This document shows positions 44,975 through 54,754 of a stretch of 64,000 nt of DNA, in pieces. Positions within the stretch are counted from its first letter, which is position 1. Each line of letters begins with the position of its first letter. The position numbers and the translations under genes are program-made. The notes below the pieces were generated by a model that made no database searches, had not been told where the DNA came from, and saw nothing but the letters and a program-made list of their open reading frames with translations. Source of the stretch: RPQJ01 sp963754535 (lineage in GTDB: Bacteria > Pseudomonadota > Gammaproteobacteria > Steroidobacterales > Steroidobacteraceae); assembly GCA_963754535.1 (NCBI GenBank), contig CAVWGG010000016.1, positions 104,635 through 168,634 on the forward strand. The letters run 5' to 3'.

Positions 44975-46876
44975 ATGTCGAAGTCATACGCCGTGAATCT
45001 CAGCTCAAAAGTCGTCCTGCTGCTCTGCGTCTTGTTCACCGCCTACGGCGCTGCCGATTACATCGTGCAGCGCGAGGTCATCCTGCCGAGCTTCGAGGCG
45101 CTCGAAGCGGACCTCGCGCGAACGGACATGGAGCGTGCGACCCGGGCCATCGACAGTGAGTTGTCGCAGCTGCAGACCTTCTGCGCGGACTGGGGTAACT
45201 GGCTCGAGACCTACGACTTCATGGCCGGCAAGGCGCCTGATTTCATCGAAAACAACATGAACAAGGCGACGATCGAGAGTGCCGGGCTCGAGCTGGTGGC
45301 GTATCTCGACGCCGATGCCCGCTTCGTCTGGCGCAAGGGCTTCGATCCGGTCACGCACGCGAATCTAGAGTTCAGGATGCTGGATGCCGACAGCCTGGCA
45401 ACCGGGCACCCGTTTCGCGATGCGATCAAGAACGGCCAGCCGGCGAAGGGTATCGTCGTGACCGAACATGGCCCGGCCATGCTGGTTGCGGCACCCATCC
45501 TGGACGGCGCCGGCAACGGCCCGCATCGGGGTTCCGTGATGCTGGCGCGCCTGATCACGCCAGATGTCGCTGCACGGCTCGCCGAGCAGGCGCAGGTCAG
45601 GCTGCAGGTCAGCACGCTGGACACGTCTGTTTCGCGCACGGATGCGACGGAAGCCGCGAACTCGCCCCGCATCGTGCGGCGCGAGGCGACCAACGAGGTC
45701 TATCGAAATCTTGTCGACATATTCGGCCAACCCGCGGTCACGTTGCGGATCGACGTGCCGCGTTCGGTGAGTGCGCAGGGTCGCGACGCCATCGGCTATG
45801 CGCTCGGGTCGCTGTTTGCAGCCGGCGTCATCGTGCTGCTGGTCATGATCGTGGCGCTGCGCCGCATGGTCCTGACGCCGGTCAGTCGGATGACGCAATA
45901 CGCCGTTGCCATCGGCGAGGGCGACGACCTGACCCTGCGCATGGCGGTGAGTCGTCCCGACGAACTCGGGGTACTGACGCACGAATTCGACAGGATGGTG
46001 GACAAGCTGGCCGACGCGCGCCGCCGCATCGCCGATCAGTCGTTCGAAGCCGGGGCCGCGCAGGTCGCGAGCGGCGTCCTGCACAACATCGGCAACGCGA
46101 TGACGCCGCTGGGCGTGACGGTCGTCTGCCTGCAGGAGCGACTGCAACACGCGCCTGCGGGCGAAGTCGAAATGGTCCTGGCCGAGCTCGAGGCTGGCGT
46201 CAGCGACCCCGGACGCAAGGCGGACCTGGAGCAGTTCCTGCGGCTGGCGGTTCGCGAGCTGACACGAGTGATCGCCAACTCTGGCGAGGACGTCGATTCC
46301 CTCGCGCGCCAGGCCGAAGTCATCCAGCGGACGCTGGCCCAGGAAATTCGCCCTGCGGAATCAGGTCCTGTCGTCGAGTCAGTGCGACTGACGGAACTGG
46401 TCGACCGCAGCGTGGAGATGGTGCCGCCTGCGCTGCGCGCGTGCCTGGACGTTGAGCTCGATCCTTCGGTGGCGCAGACCGCTGCGCTGCGCTTGCCTCG
46501 CATCACGTTGCAGCAGGTCTTCCAGAACCTGATCCAGAATGCCGCCGAAGCGGTGCGGCAGTCCGGGCGTGAGCGCGGCACGCTGCGCATAGCGTGCTCG
46601 CTCGTGGCCGGGGCCGAAGGCCAGCACCTGCTGCTTCGATTCACGGACGACGGCGTCGGCATCGCTCCCGAGCATCTCCCGCGCGTTTTCGAGAAGGGCT
46701 TTTCCACGAAGTCCCGGGCAACGAATTTCGGCATCGGCCTGCACTGGTGCGCCAATGCGCTCAACGCGCTCGGCGGCAGCATTCGCGCCGAAAGCGCGGG
46801 GCCGACGGGTGCCATCCTGCAAGTTCTTGTGCCGCTGCGTCAGGCACCCGCCGTGCCGGCTGCCCAGGCCGCCTGA
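44975..46876 (+). CDS. Sensor histidine kinase with CHASE4-like sensor and HAMP
   Basis: 633 residues. Order: membrane helix (about 12-32), periplasmic CHASE4-like domain with DWGNWLETYDFMAGK, second helix (about 272-295), HAMP (to about 350), H-box with candidate phospho-His370 (GVLHNIGNAMTPL), and an HATPase domain (NLIQNAAEAV, FTDDGVGIAPEHL, STKSRATNFGIGLHW). It should autophosphorylate on a periplasmic signal. The next gene, 8 nt downstream, encodes a response regulator with c-di-GMP domains, so the pair probably relays a signal to c-di-GMP turnover. Confidence 0.94.
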   Translation: MSKSYAVNLSSKVVLLLCVLFTAYGAADYIVQREVILPSFEALEADLARTDMERATRAIDSELSQLQTFCADWGNWLETYDFMAGKAPDFIENNMNKATIESAGLELVAYLDADARFVWRKGFDPVTHANLEFRMLDADSLATGHPFRDAIKNGQPAKGIVVTEHGPAMLVAAPILDGAGNGPHRGSVMLARLITPDVAARLAEQAQVRLQVSTLDTSVSRTDATEAANSPRIVRREATNEVYRNLVDIFGQPAVTLRIDVPRSVSAQGRDAIGYALGSLFAAGVIVLLVMIVALRRMVLTPVSRMTQYAVAIGEGDDLTLRMAVSRPDELGVLTHEFDRMVDKLADARRRIADQSFEAGAAQVASGVLHNIGNAMTPLGVTVVCLQERLQHAPAGEVEMVLAELEAGVSDPGRKADLEQFLRLAVRELTRVIANSGEDVDSLARQAEVIQRTLAQEIRPAESGPVVESVRLTELVDRSVEMVPPALRACLDVELDPSVAQTAALRLPRITLQQVFQNLIQNAAEAVRQSGRERGTLRIACSLVAGAEGQHLLLRFTDDGVGIAPEHLPRVFEKGFSTKSRATNFGIGLHWCANALNALGGSIRAESAGPTGAILQVLVPLRQAPAVPAAQAA

Positions 46877-46884
46877 GGCCGCTG

Positions 46885-48798
46885 ATGTCTACCAACAACC
46901 GTCAACCGATCCGCGTGCTGGTCGTCGATGACGAGCCGGCCGTGCTGGACGCCTATCGCCAGGTGCTCGGCAAAGCCGCCAGCAGCAGTGCCGACCGGGA
47001 GGCAATGGATGAACTGCGGGCCAAACTCTTCGTCGCCGGCGCCGGTACACCGACTGCCGCCGGTTCCCTGCCGCAGAGGAACCCGTTCGAACCCGTGTTC
47101 TGCAACGGCGCGGAGGCCGCCGTCGCCGCAGTGCGCGAGGCCTGTGGCACGGGTCGTCCGTTCGCCGTCGTCTTCCTCGACATGCGAATGCCACCCGGTC
47201 CGGACGGAATCTGGGCGGCGGAAAGGATCCGCGAGATCGACCCGCAGGTCGAAATCGTCATCTGCACTGCCTATTCGGACGTCGATCCCCTGGAAATCAG
47301 CCGCCGGGTCCCACCCGAGAACAAGCTGTTCTACCTGCAGAAGCCATTTCATCCGCACGAAGTCCGGCAGATGGCGCTGGCGCTCGGCGAGAAGCGGGCG
47401 AACGAGGAGCATCGGCTCACGCAGGTCGAGGACTTCGATCCCCTCACCGGCCTGGCCAATCGTGCGCGCTTCCTCGCGCACCTGAAGGATGCCGTGCGTG
47501 CTGCGCGTCAGGAAGACCGCATGCTGTCCGTGCTGTACGTCGACCTCGACAACTTCCGGCGCATCAACGAGGTGCTGGGACACATCGTGGGCGACGAGAT
47601 GATGCGCAACGTGGCGCAGCGGCTGCAGGAAATCCTGCGGGGCGACGCGGGCGCGGCCAGCGCATCCCGGCCGGACGTCGGCCCCGATGACATTGCGCGA
47701 CTCGGTGGTGACCAGTTCATGCTCCTGCTGCGCGACGTCGTCAGCCCGGATGACGCGAGTGCAGTCGCGAGCGACCTGACTCGCCCGCTCACGGCGCCCG
47801 CACGGGCGTCGCAGTCTCCCGTAACGCTCACCGCGAGCGTCGGCATCGCGATCTTCCCGAACGACAGCACTGACGAAGAGGATCTGCTCCGGCACTCGGG
47901 CATCGCAATGTACGACGCGAAGCGCCGCGGACACGGCCAGTTCGCGCTCTTCGGTCGCGCGATGAGCGACGGGGCGCAGACGCGCTTCAGCCTGGAGCGC
48001 CAGCTCGAGCGCGCGCTCGCCCGGAACGAGTTCTCGCTGCACTATCAGCCCCAGTTCGACCTCGGCACGGGACTCATCTCCGGCTTGGAGGCCCTGTTGC
48101 GCTGGACCAATGCCGAACTCGGGGTCATCTCGCCCGACGAGTTCATTCCGCTCGCCGAGGAGACCGGGTTGATCCAGCCCATCGGCGAATGGGTCTTGCG
48201 CACGGCTTGCCGGCAGTTCAGGGACTGGCTGGACATGGGCCTTGCGCCGGGGCGCATCGCGGTCAATGTTTCCGCGCGCCAGTTTGCCGACAGCAATTTC
48301 TGCAGGCTGGTGACGGACGTGCAGCGCGAATGTCGCCTGGCGCCCGGGCACCTGGAACTCGAGCTCACGGAATCCCTGATGATGAAGGACGAGGCGCACA
48401 CCCGGCGACTGCTGTCCGAATTGAGGAACCACGGGATCTCGATCGCCATCGACGACTTCGGCATGGGGTACTCGAGCCTCGGGCGGCTGAACGAGTTCTC
48501 GGTCAACCGCCTCAAGATCGACCGCTCGTTCGTGCAGAACGTCGACGGAATGGGGCGACACGTGACCATCGTCACGGCCATCGTCGCGATGGCGCGTGCG
48601 CTCGGTGTCGATGTCGTGGCCGAGGGCGTCGAGAATTTCGGCCAGCTGCTGCAACTGCAGGACCAGAAGTGCAATGAGGCGCAGGGCTTCCTGCTGAGCA
48701 AACCATTGCGCGCCGCCGAAGCCACGGAACTGCTTCAGCGACTGGAAGCCAGTACCGCCACCAGCCGGACGATGCGCCTGCGCAGCCTCGCCGGATAA
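46885..48798 (+). CDS. Response regulator with degenerate GGDEF (GGDQF) and EAL
   Basis: 637 residues. The receiver (about 8-165, with an inserted loop) has the acidic pair VVDDEPAVLD and phospho-acceptor Asp99 in VFLDMRMP. The cyclase domain signature is GGDQF at 274-278 instead of GG[D/E]EF, so cyclase activity is doubtful. The EAL domain looks complete: EALLRW (Glu402), NVSARQF, ELTES, DDFGMGYSSL, KIDRSFV, EGVE. It most likely acts as a phosphodiesterase whose activity is set by the upstream kinase. ATG 46885 is the natural start; the frame is open upstream into the kinase gene. Confidence 0.93.
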   Translation: MSTNNRQPIRVLVVDDEPAVLDAYRQVLGKAASSSADREAMDELRAKLFVAGAGTPTAAGSLPQRNPFEPVFCNGAEAAVAAVREACGTGRPFAVVFLDMRMPPGPDGIWAAERIREIDPQVEIVICTAYSDVDPLEISRRVPPENKLFYLQKPFHPHEVRQMALALGEKRANEEHRLTQVEDFDPLTGLANRARFLAHLKDAVRAARQEDRMLSVLYVDLDNFRRINEVLGHIVGDEMMRNVAQRLQEILRGDAGAASASRPDVGPDDIARLGGDQFMLLLRDVVSPDDASAVASDLTRPLTAPARASQSPVTLTASVGIAIFPNDSTDEEDLLRHSGIAMYDAKRRGHGQFALFGRAMSDGAQTRFSLERQLERALARNEFSLHYQPQFDLGTGLISGLEALLRWTNAELGVISPDEFIPLAEETGLIQPIGEWVLRTACRQFRDWLDMGLAPGRIAVNVSARQFADSNFCRLVTDVQRECRLAPGHLELELTESLMMKDEAHTRRLLSELRNHGISIAIDDFGMGYSSLGRLNEFSVNRLKIDRSFVQNVDGMGRHVTIVTAIVAMARALGVDVVAEGVENFGQLLQLQDQKCNEAQGFLLSKPLRAAEATELLQRLEASTATSRTMRLRSLAG

Positions 48799-48926
48799 CG
48801 GACCGGGCGCGGCGCCCGCGGGGACGGCGCGGCGGCTGGGCATTCGCCGCAATTGCCCGACACTTCCCGCGATGCGGCTGCCGTGCTGCGGCGGGATACT
48901 CGATGCGTGGGGGGTAGGAGGCTGCA

Positions 48927-50307
48927 GTGCCGATCTGGACCCGACGCAGCGTCATCGCTTCGGGCCTTGCCGCAGCTGGCTGTGTCGCATTCGACCGGCC
49001 ACGGCTCGGGGTCATGTACGGGAGCGCTTCCCGCCCCGACGACCAACCGCCGTTGATCCTGATTCCCGGCGCGTTTGGTTCGAGTCTCCGGAAGTGCAGT
49101 TCCGGTCGCGAAATCTGGCCCGTTTCCGACTCCAAGCTGCTGTTCAGCGACTACCACGAACTCGGGCTGCCGATCGACCCTGCGACGCTCGAGCCGGATG
49201 CGCGCAATGCCGAGGCCTACGCGGTGTTCCGTGAGGGGCTCGGGCGTGACTTTTATGGCGACCTGATCGATACGCTGCAGCGCGTGGGTGGCTACGAGCG
49301 CCGGTTCCCAGGCGTTTCCCCGCGCAATGCCAATGGCTGCGCGCTGTACCACTACGTGTACGATTTCCGCCTGGATGGCGTGCGCGCCGCGCGCGGACTC
49401 GCTGACCTGATCGCTCGAATCCGGGCGGACTTCGGTGATCCGCAGCTCAAGGTGGATGTCGTCGCGCACTCGGGCGGCGGCATGATCGCCCGCTATTTCG
49501 TGCGTCACGGCACGCGGGACCTGCCTGCGACGGGAGCGCTGGAACCGACGTACGAGGGTGCCGCAGCGATCCGTCGCCTGTTGCTCGTCGGCACTCCCAG
49601 TCTCGGCACGATGCAGCCCGTGCTGTCCCTGCTGCGCGGCGAGGAGATCGGCCTGCGCAAGATCCCGCCTGAGGTCGTCGCGACGTGCACCGGGATCACG
49701 GAGATGATGCCGCATCCGGCCGTGCACTGGCTCATCGACCTGCAGGGCGCGCGCGTCGATGCCGACCTTTACGACGTCGCGACGTGGCGCGACTTCGGCT
49801 GGTCTGTGTTCGATCCGGGCATCGCGGAGCGCACGGTCGCGGCCACGGCGGCGGTGTAGCAGGGTCGGCGCTATCTCGCAGTGCTCCGCGAGTACCTGGC
49901 CCGCAATCTGGGGCGGGGACGCGCGTTCGCCAACTCGTTCGCGACGCAACCCGACCCGCGTGACGTGCCGACCTGGGTGTTCGGCGGCGATTGTGCGCCG
50001 ACGCTGGCGCGGCTGGTCCTCGAGACGTGCCGGCGGCAGGCACTTTGCCCGGGAACGCGTGGCCGATATTGCCGCTCCCGCCGCCCGCGATTACGAGCAG
50101 TTGATGCACGAGCCCGGCGACACCGTCGTCACGCGCTCCTCGCTGCTCGGGCGCCGGACGCTGGACATTGCCGCCCCGCGCGCGGCGGAAGAGTCGCTGC
50201 GCATTGCCCACACCGTGTTCCTGTGCGTGAACCACCAGCAGCTCACGGGCAATGCGAGCTTCCAGGACAACCTGCTGAACGCGCTGTTCAGCGTCGACGC
50301 CGGCTGA
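48927..50307 (+). pseudogene. Broken lecithin:cholesterol acyltransferase-like hydrolase
   Basis: A GTG start preceded by TAGGAGG opens a 310-residue chain with a lipobox-like Cys (LAAAGC), LIPGAFGSSLRKC and the nucleophile elbow VVAHSGGGMIARYF, as in LCAT/lipase-like proteins. A TAG at 49857 interrupts the frame. Coding signal continues in the same frame (YLAVLREYLARNLGRG...) to about 50025, then shifts one frame and runs on (HFARERVADIAAPAARDYEQLM...) to a stop at 50307. Two independent lesions suggest a real pseudogene; the frameshift alone could be an error. It is the only broken gene in the first 56 kb. Confidence 0.8.
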
Positions 50308-50320
50308 GCGGCGCCGACGC

Positions 50321-52111
50321 TCAGCGGATCGGCTCGTCGAACACCAGCGCACGCACCAGCCGCACCGGCGGCGAGCCGTACGACAGCACCTGGTCGTGGT
50401 ACGCCTTGATGTCGAACTTCGCGCCCGCGCGTCGTTCGGCTGCGGCGCGCATGTCGGAGTGTTCCTGGTACCCCACGAAATACGTCGACAGCTGCGCGGA
50501 GGTGAGCTGTGCACGCACCCACTTGCCGGCGGCTTCGCGCTCTTCCTGGAAGCCGGTGTCGACCATGAGCTTCATCGCTTCATCCTGCGTCATGCCGTCG
50601 ACGTGGATCGCCGAATCCATGATCGCGTTCGTGATCGAGCGCAGGTACCACTTGAGCTGCACCAGCTGCATCAGCGGATCGCCGCCGCGGAACCCCTGTT
50701 CCTGCATCACGCGCTCGGCGTAGACCGCCCAGCCCTCCACGAACGGGCCCGAACCCAGCATTGCGCGCAGGACCGACGGATAGCGGTTCGAGTGCGCGAG
50801 CTGCAGGTAGTGTCCAGGCATCGCTTCGTGGATGGTCAGGTTCGCGATCGAGCGCGTGTTGTATTCGCGCAGGAAGGAATCGACCTGCGCGCTGGTCCAT
50901 TCCGCCGGGATCGGCGACACGGCATAGAACGTGCGCTGGCCCTTGTCGAGCGGCCCCGGCGAGTCGCAGTACGCGACTGCGACGCCGCGCTGGAACTCGG
51001 GCATCAGGATCACTTCGAGCGGTTCGTCAGGCACGGTGACGAAATTCTTCGCGCGCACGAACTCCGTGGTCTCGCGCAGCATCTGCTTCGCGTAATCGAC
51101 TACGCCGTCGCGCGGCGCGCGCTCGGCACTCGCGACGTCGAGCGCAGCCTTGATCGCGGCCTGCAGCTGCGCCGGCGTGGGAGTGACGGGAGTCGGCGGC
51201 GCATCGGCGCGACCGGCGAGCACCTTGCGCGAGACTTCGTACATCTTTGCCCGCGTGGTGATCGCATCGGCTTCGGCGCGACGCCTGATCTCCGCACGGT
51301 CGAGCGGCGACATCAGCGCGAAGCCGAGCTTCTCGTCGTACAGTTCGCGGCCGATGCGGAAGTCGCCCTTGGCCTGGGGCACGAGCGTCTGCTCGAGCCA
51401 TTGCTGGTGCGTCTTCACCGCGGCACGCGCAGCGGCGATCGCCTGCTCGAGACGCGCGCGATCGGCCGCAGGCAGCTGCGCAAGGTCAGGCACGACGAGT
51501 TCGTCGACCAGGCTCAGCACGCCCGGGTTCTGCTTGACCGCGGTTGCGGCGTGAATTGCCGGGACGCGCGCTGGAACGATGTTGGCACGCATCTGCTCGA
51601 GCAGGCCCGGCAGTTTCTCGAGCCGGGCGGACACCGAGTTCAAACGCTGCGGGAGCGGCGCGAATTCGCGCGCCAGCAGGCCGTACAGCGACTGTCCCGC
51701 GAGCTGCGTGTAGACCAGTGGATCCCACGACCAGTCACGGTACGTTTCCTCGGACCAGGCGGAGTAGCGCAGCTGGTTCTCCAGCATCGCGGCGTCGACC
51801 TGGTTGGCGCGCGACAGCTGCGTGTGATCGATGCCCTGCAGTTCACCGAGGACACCCTTGACCCAGGCGAGCGTGCGAGCACGGCCGGCCGCGCTCAAGT
51901 CGTCGAGTTCGCCGTCGAACCGGTGATCGCCAAGCTGGGTGGCCGAGACCGGCGAATACCGGCCGAACTCGTCGATGTACCGCTTGCCGAGCGCGTCGAA
52001 GCGCGCGTCGGCACTGGCTCCGGCGGCGAGCGCTGCAGGCTGCAGTGCGACGCAGAACGCCAGCAGCATCAGCGCGGAGCACGAGCGGACGAGGGTGGAG
52101 GTTCGGTGCAT
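50321..52111 (-). CDS. DUF885 family protein (putative metallopeptidase)
   Basis: 596 residues. Signal peptide of about 30 residues (LMLLAFCVALQPAALAAGA). The zinc-type motif HEAMPGHYLQLAH is followed about 30 residues later by FVEGWAVYAERVM, giving the DUF885 gluzincin-like arrangement. The start of the mature part, RYIDEFGRYSPVSATQLGDHRFD, is also family-typical. Likely a periplasmic peptidase-fold protein; substrate unknown. It converges on the broken LCAT-like gene. Confidence 0.9.
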   Translation of the reverse strand: MHRTSTLVRSCSALMLLAFCVALQPAALAAGASADARFDALGKRYIDEFGRYSPVSATQLGDHRFDGELDDLSAAGRARTLAWVKGVLGELQGIDHTQLSRANQVDAAMLENQLRYSAWSEETYRDWSWDPLVYTQLAGQSLYGLLAREFAPLPQRLNSVSARLEKLPGLLEQMRANIVPARVPAIHAATAVKQNPGVLSLVDELVVPDLAQLPAADRARLEQAIAAARAAVKTHQQWLEQTLVPQAKGDFRIGRELYDEKLGFALMSPLDRAEIRRRAEADAITTRAKMYEVSRKVLAGRADAPPTPVTPTPAQLQAAIKAALDVASAERAPRDGVVDYAKQMLRETTEFVRAKNFVTVPDEPLEVILMPEFQRGVAVAYCDSPGPLDKGQRTFYAVSPIPAEWTSAQVDSFLREYNTRSIANLTIHEAMPGHYLQLAHSNRYPSVLRAMLGSGPFVEGWAVYAERVMQEQGFRGGDPLMQLVQLKWYLRSITNAIMDSAIHVDGMTQDEAMKLMVDTGFQEEREAAGKWVRAQLTSAQLSTYFVGYQEHSDMRAAAERRAGAKFDIKAYHDQVLSYGSPPVRLVRALVFDEPIR

Positions 52112-52302
52112 GGATGACGTCTCCGGAGGCGAACGTGCACGTCGCTGTCTGCGACGACGACACGGGAGGATGGCAAGTGACCGATTGTCACTTGAAGTCG
52201 TGTCCCGATGCTACTGGCGGTCCACGCTGCGAGCGTGCATCGGCTATCCTGCCGCACACCGATGAGCATCCAGATTCCACGCTGCTGCGGGCACGTCCGC
52301 GC

Positions 52303-53532
52303 ATGAAGAGCGAGCGCCGGGCGCTGCTGCGCAACGCCGACTTCACGCGTTACATCCTGGCCCGCTTCCTCGGTTCGCTGGCCGTGCAGATGCAGACGGT
52401 GGCCGTGGGCTGGCAGGTGTACGAAGTCACGCGCAGCCCGCTCGACCTCGGCCTGATCGGGTTGTCGCAGTTCCTGCCGTTCGTGCTGCTGATCCTGCCG
52501 GCGGGGCACTTCGCCGACACGCGCGATCGCCGTCGCATCATCACGGGTTGCTACGTGTTGCTGCTGCTGTGCGCGCTGCTGCTGCTCGCTTTTTCATGGC
52601 GTGGCCTGCACACCGCGTGGCCCGTGTTCGGCATCATGACGCTGTTCGGGGTCGCCCGCGCCTTCGCGATGCCGGCGAGCCAGGCCCTGCTGCCGAACCT
52701 CGTCGAGCGTGAACATTTCGGCGCCGCCGTCGCCTTCAATTCCTCGCTCTGGCAGGTGTCCACGATCGTCGGCCCGGCGCTCGGCGGCCTGCTGTACCTC
52801 GCGGGCGCGACGACCGTTTACGCCACCGTAGCGACGTTGCTGGCCGTGTCGCTGGTGATGCTCGCAACGCTGCGTCGCGGCGGCGATGCGAGCGCGGCCG
52901 CCAGCATGGCGCCGCTCGACCGCCATGCGCTGCTCGAAGGACTGCGGTTCGTCCGCGGGCGACGTCCCGTGCTTGGTGCAATTTCCCTCGACCTGTTCGC
53001 GGTGCTGTTCGGCGGTGCGACGGCGCTTTTGCCGGTGTATGCCGCCGACGTGCTGCACGTCGGCCCGAGCGGACTAGGCTGGCTGCGTGCGGCGCCAGGC
53101 GTGGGCGCGGCGCTGACCGGCATCGTGCTGGGCGTATTGCCGGTCACGCAGCGCGTCGGTCACTGGATGTTCGGCGGCGTGATCGTCTTCGGATTCGCGA
53201 CGCTCGTGTTCGGCGTGTCGACGAGCTTCTGGATTTCGCTGGGGGCACTCACCGTGCTTGGCGCTGGCGACATGGTGAGCGTCTACATCCGCCACCTGCT
53301 CGTGCAACTCGAGACACCCGACGAAATCCGTGGCCGCGTCAGCGCGGTGAACTCCGTTTTCATCGGCGCGTCGAACGAACTCGGCGAATTCGAGTCCGGC
53401 CTGGTGGCCGCATGGCTCGGGGCGATGCCCGCGGTGGTCATTGGCGGCTGCGCGACGCTGTTCGTTGCGATCACCTGGACCCGTCTTTTCCCCGAGCTCT
53501 GGCGGATGGACCGGTTTCCCGACCGGGCGTGA
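52303..53532 (+). CDS. MFS transporter, EntS/DHA3-like
   Basis: 409 residues with 12 predicted helices. N-terminal family pattern RYILARFLGSLAVQMQTVAVGWQVYEVTRSPLDLGLIGLSQFLPFVLLILPAG, MFS loop FADTRDRRRIITG, and the second half with RGRVSAVNSVFIGASNELGEFESG. This matches the enterobactin-exporter-like/DHA3 group. Cargo unknown. Alone, divergent from the DUF885 gene. Confidence 0.92.
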   Translation: MKSERRALLRNADFTRYILARFLGSLAVQMQTVAVGWQVYEVTRSPLDLGLIGLSQFLPFVLLILPAGHFADTRDRRRIITGCYVLLLLCALLLLAFSWRGLHTAWPVFGIMTLFGVARAFAMPASQALLPNLVEREHFGAAVAFNSSLWQVSTIVGPALGGLLYLAGATTVYATVATLLAVSLVMLATLRRGGDASAAASMAPLDRHALLEGLRFVRGRRPVLGAISLDLFAVLFGGATALLPVYAADVLHVGPSGLGWLRAAPGVGAALTGIVLGVLPVTQRVGHWMFGGVIVFGFATLVFGVSTSFWISLGALTVLGAGDMVSVYIRHLLVQLETPDEIRGRVSAVNSVFIGASNELGEFESGLVAAWLGAMPAVVIGGCATLFVAITWTRLFPELWRMDRFPDRA

Positions 53533-53563
53533 CAGCTGTATATGCATACAGTAGTCTCGGCGC

Positions 53564-54649
53564 ATGCGACGGGCAGACCGACATCAGGTTGAGAAGGGCC
53601 GGGGCGCGGTCACGAACCCAGCGGGGCGCTTCGAATCGACCACGCTCACGCCGGAGGATGACGGCTGGGGCAGCCTCGACGCACCGCTGCCGAACCCCGC
53701 GACGACGCTGATTGCGGAGTTTCCGAAGCACGCGATTACCACCAACGTTTCCCCGGACGTCCCGTTCGACCAGTCGCTCAACCCGTACCAGGGGTGCGAG
53801 CACGGTTGCATCTACTGCTTCGCCCGGCCCGCGCACGCCTACCTCAATCTCAGTCCCGGCCTCGACTTCGAGACGCGCATCTTCCACAAACCTGGTCTTG
53901 CGGCTCTGCTCGCGCGGGAAATCTCGTCGCCGCGCTACGTCTGCAAGGTGCTGCACATCGGCGGCAACACCGACCCGTACCAGCCGGCCGAACGCAAGTT
54001 GCGCTCCACGCGCGCGGTGCTCGAGTTGCTGCTCGAGCGGCGGCATCCGCTGTCGATCATCACCAAGGGCGCCCTGATCCTGCGCGACCTCGACCTGCTG
54101 CGCGCGCTGGCCGAACGGCAGCTGGTGTCGGTCTTCATCAGCATCACCAGCCTCGATGAAACGCTGAAGCGCACGCTCGAACCTCGTGCGGCGTCGCCGC
54201 AGGCGCGATTGCGCGTGGTGCGCGAGCTCACGTCGGCGGGCGTGCCGGTCGGCGTTATGATGGCGCCGGTGATTCCGGCCCTGACGGACCACGAGATCGA
54301 GCGCCTGCTCGAAGCTGCGGCCGCAGCGGGGGCGCGACGCGCGGCGTTTCTGCTGCTGCGGCTGCCGTTCGAGGTCGCGTCCCTGTTCGAGAACTGGCTG
54401 CGCGAGCACTATCCGGCGCGCGCCGACCGGGTGTTGAACCACGTGCGGGATATGCACGGCGGCCGTCTCAACGATCCCCGGTTCGGTCACCGCATGCGTG
54501 GCGAGGGCGCCTATGCGGCGATGGTCGCGGCCCGGTTTGCGGGCGCCTGCCGGCGCCTGGGGCTCAACCAGGACGCCGCGCCGAAGCTCGATACACAGCA
54601 ATTCCTGCGCGATCCCGGCGCCCCGCAGCAGGCGGGATTGTTCGACTGA
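53564..54649 (+). CDS. PA0069-family radical SAM protein
   Basis: 361 residues. The 4Fe-4S/SAM motif is CEHGCIYCFARP (CxxxCxxC). The flanking parts are typical of this subgroup: TTNVSPDVPFDQSLNPYQG upstream and VLHIGGNTDPYQPAERK, SIITKGALILRDLDLL, GVMMAPVIPALTD downstream. It resembles spore photoproduct lyase-like radical SAM enzymes, but the reaction is unknown. Starts 31 nt after the MFS gene. Confidence 0.93.
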   Translation: MRRADRHQVEKGRGAVTNPAGRFESTTLTPEDDGWGSLDAPLPNPATTLIAEFPKHAITTNVSPDVPFDQSLNPYQGCEHGCIYCFARPAHAYLNLSPGLDFETRIFHKPGLAALLAREISSPRYVCKVLHIGGNTDPYQPAERKLRSTRAVLELLLERRHPLSIITKGALILRDLDLLRALAERQLVSVFISITSLDETLKRTLEPRAASPQARLRVVRELTSAGVPVGVMMAPVIPALTDHEIERLLEAAAAAGARRAAFLLLRLPFEVASLFENWLREHYPARADRVLNHVRDMHGGRLNDPRFGHRMRGEGAYAAMVAARFAGACRRLGLNQDAAPKLDTQQFLRDPGAPQQAGLFD

Positions 54650-54754
54650 AGTTGACTCGGTGCACCGGCTTTTCGGCCTGGATCCTTGACGTATACTCGA
54701 ACGCCTCGAACTTCGTCGCCGCTGCGCTCTGCGCGCAGCCGCAGGAGGACTGCC

